Part shown: piece after piece, positions 26,600 through 35,332 of the stretch
Position numbering within the stretch: the stretch's first letter is position 1
How the letters are laid out: each line of letters opens with the position of its first letter
Assembly (NCBI GenBank): GCA_947053545.1
Contig: CAMRSY010000005.1
Span: 1-64,000 of the forward strand
From: an uncultured Clostridia bacterium
GTDB lineage: Bacteria > Bacillota > Clostridia > Christensenellales > Borkfalkiaceae
Direction: 5' to 3'
DNA: 64,000 nucleotides
Program-made: the position numbers and the translations under genes
The notes under the pieces: generated by a model
The model's database searches: none
What the model saw: only the letters and a program-made list of their open reading frames with translations
What the model was told of the DNA's origin: nothing

Positions 26600-27141
26600 G
26601 CGACGAAGAACTGGTGACGCGGTTTCGCGGCGGCGATAAAAAAGCGGTTGAAGATTTGCTTATCCGCTATAAGAACAACGTGCTTTCGGTTGCAAGACGT
26701 TTCTTTCTTGTAGGGGGCTCTGCGGAAGATTTGGTGCAGGAAGGAATGTGCGGGCTGTATTCCGCAATAATTTCTTTCGAAGGCGAAAGCGGATTTTCCG
26801 CCTATGCGCACGCGTGTATAAAAAACCGCATTTTGGACGCTGTAAAAAATTCGTGCGCGGGCAAAAACACGGCGCTTAACGAAAGTTCGCCTTTCAACGA
26901 AAACGACGGTTTAAAATCGTCTTTCAGTCCCGAAGAGCTGCTTTTGGACAGCGAGGCGGCCGAAGAGTTTTTTTTAAAAATAAAGGGCGCGCTGTCAAAC
27001 CTAGAATACAAGGCGATTTGTATGTATATCGAGGGGGCGACAATGGCGGAAATAGCTTCCGCTTTAAATAAAACGTACAAACAAACGGATAACGCCCTTG
27101 TGCGCGCAAAGCACAAGTTAAGCGGAATATTTATAAAATAA
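26593..27141 (+). CDS. sigH: RNA polymerase sigma factor, SigH type
   Basis: A 182-residue sigma-70 family protein with region 2 (YKNNVLSVARRFFLVGGSAEDLVQEGMCGLYSAI read in segments) and region 4 (LEYKAICMYIEGATMAEIASAL). The start at 26593, 7 nt inside rlmB, follows AGGCGGG and gives MLSDEELVTRF. Position after mrnC-rlmB and size match sigma H (Spo0H), which starts sporulation transcription and would act on the spoIIA operon. The family match alone does not exclude another minor sigma factor. Confidence 0.83.
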   Translation: MLSDEELVTRFRGGDKKAVEDLLIRYKNNVLSVARRFFLVGGSAEDLVQEGMCGLYSAIISFEGESGFSAYAHACIKNRILDAVKNSCAGKNTALNESSPFNENDGLKSSFSPEELLLDSEAAEEFFLKIKGALSNLEYKAICMYIEGATMAEIASALNKTYKQTDNALVRAKHKLSGIFIK

Positions 27142-27152
27142 CAGGGGAAATT

Positions 27153-28925
27153 ATGGCGTATCTCGCATTTTACCGTACCTTCCGTCCGACTACTTTTGAC
27201 AGTGTTGTCAGGCAGGAACATATAGTAAAAATACTTACAAATCAGATACAAACGGGCAAAATCGGTCACGCTTACCTGTTTTGCGGTCCGCGCGGCACGG
27301 GTAAAACTACGCTCGCCAAAATTTTTGCAAAGGCTATAAACTGCGAAAATCCCGTAAACGGTTCTCCGTGCGGAGCGTGCGCAACGTGCAGGGCGCTTGC
27401 AAGCGGCGCAGCATTGGATATTTCGGAAATCGACGCGGCTTCAAACAACGGCGTAGACGAGATGCGCGATATACGCGAAAAAGTTCAGTACCCGCCGGTA
27501 AACGGAAAATACAAAGTTTATATTATCGACGAGGTTCATATGCTAACGCAGTCGGCGTTCAACGCGGTTTTAAAAACGCTTGAAGAGCCGCCCGCGCACG
27601 CGGTGTTTATTCTTGCGACGACCGAGCCGCAAAAAATTCCCGCAACCATACTTTCCCGCTGTATGCGTTTCGATTTTAAGCTTATTCCCCAGTCCGATCT
27701 GGAGGGGCTTGTTAAAAGCGTTTACGACAGAACGGGCAAAAGTTACGACGACGAGGCGGTTGCGGCAATCGCACGTGCAGGCAACGGCAGCGCGCGCGAC
27801 AGCTTGTCGATTGCCGATATGTGCGCTTCGTATTCGCGCGGCAAACTTACCTATGACGACGTTAATAAGGTATTGGGCAAAGCCGACTTTTTCGCCGTGG
27901 CTGACATTGTGTCGGCGGTAATATCGCAAAACGGCGGCGAAACGCTTACCGCAACCGAAAACGTGCTTGCTACCGGCAAAGGCGTAGGTGTGCTTTTAAG
28001 GGATTTATTAACCTTTCTAAACAATCTCGCGGTTGTTAAAATGTGCCGGAACGCAGAAGATATCTTAAATTTGCCTAAAGACAAATTTGACAAATTAAAG
28101 CAGACGGCAGAGAGTGCCGACGGACACACATTGCTGCGTGCAACCGAGATTCTTGCAAAGACAGAAGGCGATTTGAGGTATGCGGTAGACGGAAGAATAT
28201 CGCTTGAAACTGCGTTGATAAGGGCTGCTATGCCGTCGGCCGACTACGATACCGAAGCGCTTCTTGCACGTATAGAAAAGCTGGAAAGGCAGGTTGCCGA
28301 GGGGATTAAGGTGCAAATCGAATCGCGCCCGCCTTTAAATGAAGGCGCGCGCTCCGATGAGCTGTCTTCCGGCGGCAGGCGTCCGCCGGTACAGGCGGAA
28401 CCGGCGTGCGGCGCACAGCCGCAGCAAGCCGCCACGGACGAAACCGGCGGTAAACCCGCGTCGTTAAAAGTCAAGTTTGCGGCAGTAGAAGAAACGGCAA
28501 GTTCTTCGCCGTTCGACGTGCCGGAGTCGGCTGGACGAGCGGATAGGCAGAATACAATTTTCGAGCAACCGTCGCTTGCCGAGCCCGCGCAGATAGGTTC
28601 GCTGTCGGAAAAAGATAAATCCACTCTTTTCGGCAGGTTTATAAAGCTTTTCCGTACAACGCGGAGAAACGCGGTGTTGTTTACGCTGTGTATGGATTTG
28701 GAAAGCGGTTTCGAGGGCGATACGTTTGTGCTTTTCACCTCGGTAGAGGCGGTGTACCGTTCGCTGAACCGTGAAGATAACAGGCAATATATAGCCGAAG
28801 CATTGCAGTCGCTGGGCGTTTTTTCGTTTGATATCCGTTTAAAACCTAAGGGTGAAGACAAATACGAAAAGGCTGTCGGCGAACTGAGAGACAATTTCAA
28901 AGGAATAGATATTCAAATCAAATAA
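27153..28925 (+). CDS. dnaX: DNA polymerase III subunits gamma/tau
   Basis: A 590-residue clamp-loader ATPase. Walker A is GPRGTGKTT (45-53), the zinc module has Cys64, 73, 76 and 79, and IIDEVHML plus the LATTEPQKIPATILSRC sensor follow. Domain III reaches about residue 365, then a Pro/Ala/Glu-rich linker and a C-terminal tau-like domain. It starts dnaX-ybaB-recR, the standard order. I see no convincing frameshift signal for a separate gamma form. Confidence 0.95.
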   Translation: MAYLAFYRTFRPTTFDSVVRQEHIVKILTNQIQTGKIGHAYLFCGPRGTGKTTLAKIFAKAINCENPVNGSPCGACATCRALASGAALDISEIDAASNNGVDEMRDIREKVQYPPVNGKYKVYIIDEVHMLTQSAFNAVLKTLEEPPAHAVFILATTEPQKIPATILSRCMRFDFKLIPQSDLEGLVKSVYDRTGKSYDDEAVAAIARAGNGSARDSLSIADMCASYSRGKLTYDDVNKVLGKADFFAVADIVSAVISQNGGETLTATENVLATGKGVGVLLRDLLTFLNNLAVVKMCRNAEDILNLPKDKFDKLKQTAESADGHTLLRATEILAKTEGDLRYAVDGRISLETALIRAAMPSADYDTEALLARIEKLERQVAEGIKVQIESRPPLNEGARSDELSSGGRRPPVQAEPACGAQPQQAATDETGGKPASLKVKFAAVEETASSSPFDVPESAGRADRQNTIFEQPSLAEPAQIGSLSEKDKSTLFGRFIKLFRTTRRNAVLFTLCMDLESGFEGDTFVLFTSVEAVYRSLNREDNRQYIAEALQSLGVFSFDIRLKPKGEDKYEKAVGELRDNFKGIDIQIK

Positions 28926-28951
28926 ACACCATTTTGACAGGAGGCTTTTTT

Positions 28952-29320
28952 ATGGCAGGATTCAGAGGCGGAAACGGCGGCGGTATGCAGAATATGATGA
29001 AACAGGCTCAGAAAATTCAGGAGCAAATGCAGAAAGCCGAAGCCGAACTCGATGAAATGGAGGTGCTCGGTTTTTCGGGCGGCGGCGAAGAAGGCGACGA
29101 AACGGTTGTCGTGTATATGAACGGTAAAAAAGTAATAAACGGCATCGAATTCGGCAGTAAAATTTCGGAAATGGTTGACCTTTCGGACGAAGAAGACGTA
29201 GAGATGCTGGAAGACCTTTTAATGGCGGCTATTAACGACGGCTATAAAAAGGCGGACGCGGCTTACGAAGAGAAGATGGGCCCCTTAGGCGGAATGGGCG
29301 GTCTGAACGGATTATTGTAA
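28952..29320 (+). CDS. ybaB: YbaB/EbfC nucleoid-associated protein
   Basis: A 122-residue DNA-binding protein with a Gly/Met-rich start, the [21 protein letters not shown] helix (read in parts) and the [15 protein letters not shown] sheet. The ATG at 28952 follows GGAGG at 28940-28944. It forms tweezer-like dimers on DNA and is almost always found between dnaX and recR. Confidence 0.93.
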   Translation: MAGFRGGNGGGMQNMMKQAQKIQEQMQKAEAELDEMEVLGFSGGGEEGDETVVVYMNGKKVINGIEFGSKISEMVDLSDEEDVEMLEDLLMAAINDGYKKADAAYEEKMGPLGGMGGLNGLL

Positions 29321-29321
29321 A

Positions 29322-29909
29322 ATGGACACGTTTATCGGACCTATAGGCAGGCTTATAAATCAGTTTACGAAACTGCCCGGCGTGGGTAAAAAAACTGCGC
29401 AAAGATATGCGTATAAAATTATTAATATGTCGCCGGAAGAGGCAAAACAGTTTGCCGAGTGCATTTTAGACTGTAAAAACAAAGTGCGCTACTGTTCGGT
29501 TTGCGGCAATTTTTCGGAAGAAGAAACCTGTGAAATATGCAAAAAACGCGACCACAACACAATATGCGTAGTAAAGGAGCCAAAAGACGTTATCGCGCTT
29601 GAAAAACTGCGCGAATACAAGGGCGTATACCACGTTTTGCACGGCGTTATTTCGCCTATGGACGGCATAGGTCCTAACGATATTCGCATTAAAGAGCTAC
29701 TTGCGCGCGTAGGCGGCGTTGGCGAGGTTATAATTGCAACCAATCCCGACGTGGAGGGCGACGCAACTGCAATGTATATTGCAAAACTTTTAAAGCCGTT
29801 GGGCGTAAAGGTGTCTCGGCTTGCGCACGGCATTCCGATAGGCGGCGAAATAGAGTACACCGACGAGGTGACTCTTTCACGCGCGTTTATCGAAAGAAAG
29901 GAAATTTAA
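29322..29909 (+). CDS. recR: recombination mediator protein RecR
   Basis: A 195-residue protein with a helix-hairpin-helix ([13 protein letters not shown]), a four-Cys zinc finger ([16 protein letters not shown]), a Toprim domain ([15 protein letters not shown] through [12 protein letters not shown]) and the C-terminal [19 protein letters not shown] segment. It loads RecA with RecF/RecO at gaps. The gene starts 1 nt after ybaB ends. Confidence 0.96.
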   Translation: MDTFIGPIGRLINQFTKLPGVGKKTAQRYAYKIINMSPEEAKQFAECILDCKNKVRYCSVCGNFSEEETCEICKKRDHNTICVVKEPKDVIALEKLREYKGVYHVLHGVISPMDGIGPNDIRIKELLARVGGVGEVIIATNPDVEGDATAMYIAKLLKPLGVKVSRLAHGIPIGGEIEYTDEVTLSRAFIERKEI

Positions 29910-29976
29910 CGCCGTTAAAATTTTTATTGGTTGTCGCGAAAATTTTGTAAATAGAATTTGGGCGAAAGGAGTAGTT

Positions 29977-30969
29977 ATGCTTAAAATTTCTGTATTAGGC
30001 TGCGGCAGATGGGGCTCGTTTATAGGCTGGTATCAGGCTACCGTACTTAAAAATCAGGTAATTTTATACGGGGAAGAGGGGCGCGAAGCGTATGACGTTT
30101 TAAAGAAAGAGGGCAGAAACGAATATGTTGCCCTTGACAGAAGCATAACCCTTACGTCCGATTTGCAATATGCGCTTAGTGCTAGCGACGTTATTGTCAT
30201 TTCCATAAGTTCGCAGGCCCTTCGCGAATTTATGCAAAAGGTTATTAAATATCCCGTGGCGGACAAGGTGTTCGTTCTTTGTATGAAGGGCATAGAAGAA
30301 AGCACCGGTAAACGCCTTTCGCAGGTATTATGCGACAGCGGAATAAAGAGCGACAAAATTGCCGTTTGGGTAGGTCCCGGACACATTCAGTCGTTTACTG
30401 CGGGCATACCTAACTGTATGATAATAGACAGCGAAAACGAAACACTTAAAAAGTATCTTGCCGAAAATTTCAAGTCGAATTTAATCCGCTTTTATTACGG
30501 AAACGACCTGTTGGGTACCGAGGTCGGCGCGGCGGCAAAAAACGTTTTGGGCATTGCTGCGGGCGTTTTGGACGGTTGCGGCTATACAAGTTTAAAGGGT
30601 CCTTTGATGGCGCGCGGCGCGTTCGAGGTGGCAAAGCTTATTAAGGCTATGGGCGGCAACGAGCTTTCCGCCTACGGATTGGCGCACCTCGGCGACTATG
30701 AAACCACTCTGTTTTCACCCTTTTCGCATAACAGAATGTACGGCGAAACGCTTGCTAAAGGTAAGCGTTTCGGCAAGCTTGCCGAGGGGGTTATGACCTC
30801 GAAAGCAATGAAGGAGTTGGGCGATAAATACAATATCGAACTGCCTATAACCAATGCCGTATACGAAGGCTGCTTTCTTGCCGATGAGTTCGGCAAAGGC
30901 GAGCACGATATAAATCATATAATTTTAAAACTTTTCGAGCGCAGTATAAAAAACGAGTTCAGGTTTTAA
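29977..30969 (+). CDS. gpsA: NAD(P)-dependent glycerol-3-phosphate dehydrogenase
   Basis: A 330-residue dehydrogenase. The nucleotide-binding loop is GCGRWGSFIGWY (GxGxWG), the catalytic Lys lies in EVGAAAKNVLGIAAG, and the C-terminal domain has GLAHLGDYETTLFSPFSHNR. It makes sn-glycerol 3-phosphate for phospholipids, the acceptor that PlsY, encoded at 46.6 kb, acylates. The N-terminal half is somewhat divergent. The ribosome site is AAAGGAG. Confidence 0.88.
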   Translation: MLKISVLGCGRWGSFIGWYQATVLKNQVILYGEEGREAYDVLKKEGRNEYVALDRSITLTSDLQYALSASDVIVISISSQALREFMQKVIKYPVADKVFVLCMKGIEESTGKRLSQVLCDSGIKSDKIAVWVGPGHIQSFTAGIPNCMIIDSENETLKKYLAENFKSNLIRFYYGNDLLGTEVGAAAKNVLGIAAGVLDGCGYTSLKGPLMARGAFEVAKLIKAMGGNELSAYGLAHLGDYETTLFSPFSHNRMYGETLAKGKRFGKLAEGVMTSKAMKELGDKYNIELPITNAVYEGCFLADEFGKGEHDINHIILKLFERSIKNEFRF

Positions 30970-31069
30970 TCCGCTTGCGTTAAAAAAATAAATTATATTG
31001 ATTACAGCAAATTACGCCGTTAATTTGAATATTTAAATTTTATTATATACGAGGCAAAAAATTCAATTT

Positions 31070-32902
31070 ATGTTAAGAGAAGATTTAAGAAACGTGGCGA
31101 TAATCGCGCACGTAGACCACGGCAAAACAACGCTTGTCGACGCAATGTTAAAGCAAAGCCACACCTTCCGCGACAACCAGTCGGTTGAAGAGAGGGTAAT
31201 GGACAGCGGAGACATAGAAAGAGAAAGGGGAATAACAATTCTCGCTAAAAACACGTCGCTTCACTACAACGGCGTTAAAATAAACGTTGTCGATACGCCG
31301 GGACACGCCGATTTTTCAGGCGAGGTTGAGCGCGTTATGATGATGGTAAACGGTGTTTTGGTATTGGTGGACGCCGCCGAAGGACCTATGCCGCAAACCA
31401 GATTCGTTATGCAAAAAGCGCTTGAAATGGGACACAGGCTAATAATAGTCGTAAACAAAATCGACCGTCCCGACGCGCGGCTTAACGAGGTGCAGGACGA
31501 AATACTTGAGCTGTTGTTGGAACTCGACGCTTCCGACGACCAGCTTATGTCGCCCGTGGTATGGTGTTCGGGTCGCGACGGTACTGCGACGCTCGATCTA
31601 AACACTCCCGGTAAGGATTTAACGCCGCTGTTCGAAACTATTTTAACCCACATACACCCTATGCAGGTAGACGCGGAAGGCGAAACGCAGATACTGTGTT
31701 CGTCAATCGACTATAACGATTACGTGGGAAGAATAGGCATAGGCAGAATCGAGCGCGGCGTAGCCAAGGCGGGACAGGCGGTAGTGCTTACAAACTACAA
31801 CAATCCGCAACTTAAAGTTTCGGGCAAGATAGTAAATCTTTATCAGATAGAAGGGCTTGCGCGCGAAGCCGTGGAAGAGGCGAAAGCGGGCGATATAGTT
31901 TGTTTTTCCGGGCTTGAAAAAATTAATATCGGCGATACGGTTTGTTCGGTTAACTGTCCCGAAGCTCATAAATTCGTAAAAATTACCGAGCCCACGGTTG
32001 AAATGACCTTCTCGGTCAACGATTCGCCGTTTGCCGGAAAAGACGGTAAGTTTGTAACAACACGCCATTTGCGGGACAGGCTTTTCCGCGAGCTTTTGCG
32101 CGACGTTTCGCTGAAAGTAGAGGAAACGGGTTCGGCGGATAGCTACCGCGTATGCGGCAGGGGCGAAATGCACCTATCTATTTTAATAGAGGAAATGCGC
32201 CGCGACGGGTACGAATTTCAGGTGTCTACGCCGCGCGTAATGTATAAAGAAATCGACGGCGTTAAGTGCGAGCCTGTAGAAAGGCTGATAGTCGACGTTC
32301 CCGACGAGGCTACGGGAGCCATTTTCCAGAGTATGGGAAACCGCAAGGGCGAACTTTTGCATATGTCGGCGATAGGCACGCGTACAAGGTTGGAATTTAT
32401 AATTCCCGCACGCGGACTGTTCGGTTATAAATCCGAATTTTTAACCTCTACCAAGGGCGAAGGCATAATGAGCAGCGTATTCTTCGAATACCAGCCGTAC
32501 AAGGGCGATTTAAGCCGCCGTAATACCGGTTCGCTTGTCGCTTTTGAAACGGGTGAGGCTGTAACATACGGATTATTTAACGCTCAGGGCAGGGGAGCGC
32601 TGTTTATCGGCGCGGGCACGCCCGTGTACGAGGGTATGGTAGTAGGCGAAAGCCCCAAAAACGAGAATATAAACGTAAACGTTTGCAAAACCAAGCACCT
32701 TACAAACACGCGTTCTTCGGCGTCGGACGACGCACTCAGGCTGATAACGCCCAAAAAGATGAGTTTGGAAGAATGCCTTGAATTTATAGGCGACGACGAA
32801 CTTTTGGAAATAACCCCCAAAAATATACGTATAAGAAAGCGTATACTTGACAGCGAATTGCGCGCTAAGGCAAACGCCAAAGCAAAGAAAGGGTTGGAAT
32901 AA
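31070..32902 (+). CDS. typA: ribosome-associated GTPase TypA/BipA
   Basis: A 610-residue translational GTPase related to EF-G. G1 is AHVDHGKTT (13-21), then RGITI, DTPGHADF and NKIDRPDA. EF-G-like domains III and V and the TypA-specific C-terminal domain follow. It helps assemble ribosomes under stress such as cold. Full length. It is coupled to the next gene by a 1-nt overlap. Confidence 0.95.
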   Translation: MLREDLRNVAIIAHVDHGKTTLVDAMLKQSHTFRDNQSVEERVMDSGDIERERGITILAKNTSLHYNGVKINVVDTPGHADFSGEVERVMMMVNGVLVLVDAAEGPMPQTRFVMQKALEMGHRLIIVVNKIDRPDARLNEVQDEILELLLELDASDDQLMSPVVWCSGRDGTATLDLNTPGKDLTPLFETILTHIHPMQVDAEGETQILCSSIDYNDYVGRIGIGRIERGVAKAGQAVVLTNYNNPQLKVSGKIVNLYQIEGLAREAVEEAKAGDIVCFSGLEKINIGDTVCSVNCPEAHKFVKITEPTVEMTFSVNDSPFAGKDGKFVTTRHLRDRLFRELLRDVSLKVEETGSADSYRVCGRGEMHLSILIEEMRRDGYEFQVSTPRVMYKEIDGVKCEPVERLIVDVPDEATGAIFQSMGNRKGELLHMSAIGTRTRLEFIIPARGLFGYKSEFLTSTKGEGIMSSVFFEYQPYKGDLSRRNTGSLVAFETGEAVTYGLFNAQGRGALFIGAGTPVYEGMVVGESPKNENINVNVCKTKHLTNTRSSASDDALRLITPKKMSLEECLEFIGDDELLEITPKNIRIRKRILDSELRAKANAKAKKGLE

Positions 32903-33216
32903 TGTCTACCGATTTATCTTATATACAATTTGTTTTAGAGCAGTTACGCGGAGAAGACGCAACCTATAAAAAGATGTTCGGCGAGTATATGGTTTACGTG
33001 GACGAAAAGCCTGTTTTTACCGTGTGCGATAATACCGTTTTCGTAAAAGAGATAAAAGAGCTTGAAAACTTAATGGTTGAAGCGGACAGGGGTTTTCCGT
33101 ACAGCGGCGCAAAGGAACACTATATTCTGGATATCGAAAACGATGAGTTGGTGCAAAAGATCGTTAAAATTTTAAAAGAGGTAATACCCGTTCCAAAAAA
33201 AAAGGTTAAAAAATAA
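32902..33216 (+). CDS. TfoX N-terminal domain protein
   Basis: A 104-residue protein matching the TfoX N-terminal domain: YIQFVLEQLRGEDATYKKMFGEYMVYVDEKPVF in segments, then PYSGAKEHYILDIE. In gammaproteobacteria the full TfoX controls competence, but stand-alone N-domain proteins in Firmicutes have no proven role. It is translationally coupled to typA, and a basic tail (PKKKVKK) ends it. Confidence 0.8.
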   Translation: MSTDLSYIQFVLEQLRGEDATYKKMFGEYMVYVDEKPVFTVCDNTVFVKEIKELENLMVEADRGFPYSGAKEHYILDIENDELVQKIVKILKEVIPVPKKKVKK

Positions 33217-33299
33217 GAGGATAAGTAAATTTTTGTTTATCAGTGTAAAGTGTAAATTCGGCACTGTTTTGCAGTTTTAAATCAGCATTTGTAATGTTT

Positions 33300-33329
33300 C
33301 ATAATTTTTGCACGCGTAAAATATACTAT
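33300..33329 (+). promoter_or_regulatory. candidate sigma-E promoter ahead of yabP
   Basis: CATAATT (33300-33306) and TATACTAT (33322-33329) are 15 bp apart, close to the mother-cell sigma-E pattern (ATATT-like, then CATACAnT). yabP-yabQ belongs to the sigma-E regulon in Bacillus subtilis. The match is imperfect. Confidence 0.45.
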
Positions 33330-33354
33330 ACCGTAAAACAAAGCGAGGTGGATT

Positions 33355-33612
33355 ATGGAACAGACGGAAGGGCATATTATCTCAATAGAAAACCGTAAAA
33401 GGTTTACTGCAACCCAGATTGAGGCGGTGGAATCGTTTTCACCCGCCCAGCTTGTTTTGTCTTATGCCGGCGGAAGAATAATAGTTTCGGGCAGCGAAAT
33501 GAAAATAACGCAGTTTTCAAAATCTACCGGCAGTTTTGCGGCAAGCGGTTTGTTTGCGGGCGTAAAATATGCGCAAAAAGGCACGGGATTAAGGCAGAAA
33601 TTATTTAAATAA
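33355..33612 (+). CDS. yabP: sporulation protein YabP
   Basis: An 85-residue YabP-family protein: IENRKRFTATQIEAVESF followed by RIIVSGSEMKITQFSKSTGSF and a basic end. In Bacillus the family is needed for spore coat and cortex assembly. The order yabP-yabQ-divIC is conserved. It overlaps yabQ by one base. The ribosome site is GAGG. Confidence 0.85.
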   Translation: MEQTEGHIISIENRKRFTATQIEAVESFSPAQLVLSYAGGRIIVSGSEMKITQFSKSTGSFAASGLFAGVKYAQKGTGLRQKLFK

Positions 33613-33986
33613 TGCAGATATTTATCTTTTTAACCTGTGCCCTTTGCGGGGTTTGCAGCGGAATTGTTTACGACGTGCTGTTTATTGCCCGCACCTTCGT
33701 ATGCGGCGCGGATAAGGCGAAATTCACCTTAAAAGATAAAATTTTCACCTGTATTTGCGACTTGATTTATTTCGCCGTTTTCGCGGCAATGTTTGTTTTT
33801 ACGTCGGTTACGTTCGAATTTTATTCGATAAGACTGTATATGCTTGTCGGGTGCATTGCGGGCGCGCTAATTTATTTAAAAAGTATTCATTTATTTATTG
33901 CATTTTTAATAAAAAAAGTGTATAATAACATTGCAAAAGTAAAAATCGGCAGAGGAAAGAGGCATGGACGAGGAAAAACGCAATAA
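33612..33986 (+). CDS. yabQ: spore cortex biosynthesis protein YabQ
   Basis: A 124-residue protein with three likely membrane segments (about 1-20, 48-70 and 76-100) and a basic tail. FLTCALCGVCSGIVYDVLFIAR and IFTCICDLIYFAVF match the YabQ family. Bacillus YabQ sits in membranes around the forespore and is needed for cortex formation. It overlaps divIC by 23 nt, so the two are tightly coupled. Confidence 0.85.
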   Translation: MQIFIFLTCALCGVCSGIVYDVLFIARTFVCGADKAKFTLKDKIFTCICDLIYFAVFAAMFVFTSVTFEFYSIRLYMLVGCIAGALIYLKSIHLFIAFLIKKVYNNIAKVKIGRGKRHGRGKTQ

Positions 33987-34308
33987 AATAGTGGCGGCAG
34001 TCACTGTTAACGCAGTTTTGCTTGTGTTTATAATTATTGCCGTTCTGATTGCGCAGGTTGTGCAAATCAGCGTTTTAAAACGTCGCCGCAACCAGCTGAA
34101 AGCCGAATTGCAGGAACTTGTAACTAAATACAATAGCGCCGACGACATTCTGGAAGATTTGGAAGCTTGCGGCGAATTGTATCAGAATATTATTAAATGG
34201 CAACAACAGGGCATATATACGCGTGAAGAAATTTTTGCAATGTTAGGCGTTCCTGACCCCGAACTTAATTCCGACGCCGACCCGGTGCTTGCCGTAATTT
34301 ACGGATAA
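33964..34308 (+). CDS. divIC: septum formation initiator, DivIC/FtsB family
   Basis: A 114-residue bitopic protein: a short charged N-terminus, one membrane helix (about 14-38), then a coiled coil (LKRRRNQLKAELQELVTKY). DivIC/FtsB joins FtsL and DivIB at the division septum. The family call rests on architecture and on the yabP-yabQ-divIC order. The C-terminal 40 residues are acidic and poorly conserved. Confidence 0.8.
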   Translation: MDEEKRNKIVAAVTVNAVLLVFIIIAVLIAQVVQISVLKRRRNQLKAELQELVTKYNSADDILEDLEACGELYQNIIKWQQQGIYTREEIFAMLGVPDPELNSDADPVLAVIYG

Positions 34309-34309
34309 A

Positions 34310-35170
34310 ATGAAAATAGCGGTAATAGATATAGGTTCTAATTCCGTTCGCCTGATGTTATGGGCGGACGGAAAATCTTTATATAAAAAGCTTAAAACCA
34401 CGCGCCTTGGCGAAGGGTTAAGTTTTGCTCCCCGCCTGTTACCGGAGGCGTGCGGGCGCACGGCAAACGTAGTTGCGGAGTTTGTAAAAGAGGCAAGGAA
34501 CAACGGGGCGGAGCGCGTATACGCATTTGCCACCGCCGCGGTAAGGTCTGCCGAAAACGGTGCGGTTTTTACGGATAAGGTAAAGGATGCGTGCGGGTTG
34601 GAAGTCGACGTTTTAAGCGGCGAACGCGAGGCGCAGACGGGGCTTTGCGGCGCGCTCGGCAATTGCGACGGCGGAATTATAGACGTAGGCGGGGCAAGTA
34701 CGGAAGTTACCCTGCGCTTAAACGGTAAAATTACTTATACGCACAGCGCGCCCATTGGTACCGTGCGTATACTCGACGCCGCTGGAAGAAATTTAGAAAA
34801 CATAAAAAAGTTTGTTGCGGAAAGAATTGAAACGTACGGCGAGCACGATTTTTCGCAGTATAAAATGTACGCTGTCGGCGGAACGGCAACGCGGCTTGCG
34901 GCAATACGCTACGGCATAATGGAGTACGACGCGAATGCTCTGCACGGCAGGGCGCTTACATTGCGCGATGTGGAACACTTTTCAGAGCTTTTAACGCAAC
35001 TGAGCGTCGAAGAAATACGGCGGACGACCATTTGTACAAAGTCAGCCGACCTTGTAGGCGGCGGCGCGACTCTTTTGGCGGCAGTTATGAAGCATTTCAA
35101 AGTCAGCGAAATTACCGTTTCCGATAGCGATAATCTGGAAGGCTACGTCCTTTCTTTAACCGATTTATGA
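34310..35170 (+). CDS. ppx: Ppx/GppA family phosphatase
   Basis: A 286-residue ASKHA-fold protein. AVIDIGSNSVRLMLW is the first phosphate-binding loop, and GGIIDVGGASTEVTL is the second. It is the short form (about 300 residues) without the C-terminal HD extension, so exopolyphosphatase or pppGpp phosphatase activity are both possible. It begins 1 nt after divIC ends and overlaps the truncated kinase frame by 4 nt. Confidence 0.85.
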   Translation: MKIAVIDIGSNSVRLMLWADGKSLYKKLKTTRLGEGLSFAPRLLPEACGRTANVVAEFVKEARNNGAERVYAFATAAVRSAENGAVFTDKVKDACGLEVDVLSGEREAQTGLCGALGNCDGGIIDVGGASTEVTLRLNGKITYTHSAPIGTVRILDAAGRNLENIKKFVAERIETYGEHDFSQYKMYAVGGTATRLAAIRYGIMEYDANALHGRALTLRDVEHFSELLTQLSVEEIRRTTICTKSADLVGGGATLLAAVMKHFKVSEITVSDSDNLEGYVLSLTDL

Positions 35171-35289
35171 AAATTTGCGTAATAGGTTACAGCGGCGCGG
35201 GAAAGTCGACGCTTGCGCAAATTCTCGGCAATAAATTTAATTTGCCCGTACTGCATATGGACGCGACTTATTGGTACGGCGATTGGTAA
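35167..35289 (+). pseudogene. truncated P-loop kinase (AAA/adenylate-kinase-like)
   Basis: A 40-codon frame overlapping the end of ppx by ATGA. It reads MKICVIGYSGAGKSTLAQIL then FNLPVLHMDATYWYGDW and stops. This is the first strand, Walker A (GYSGAGKST) and second strand of the small topology-modulation/kinase-like NTPases, which are normally about 165-180 residues long. The rest is gone and a terminator follows within 10 nt, so it is probably a deletion remnant, unless the short product has a role of its own. Confidence 0.8.
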
Positions 35290-35296
35290 ATTAAAG

Positions 35297-35328
35297 GCGG
35301 GTACGGAAATTTTCCGTACCCGCATTTT
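35297..35328. terminator. terminator between ppx side and the EFR1 gene
   Basis: GCGGGTACGGAA (35297-35308) pairs with TTCCGTACCCGC (35312-35323), followed by ATTTT on the plus strand and by TTTAA on the minus strand. It serves converging units. Confidence 0.82.
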
Positions 35329-35332
35329 AAGG

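Noticed and set aside
27153..28925. Programmed frameshift in dnaX
   Set aside because: A-runs exist (for example CAAAAAATT near 27631), but no slippery heptamer with a following hairpin and early stop stood out.
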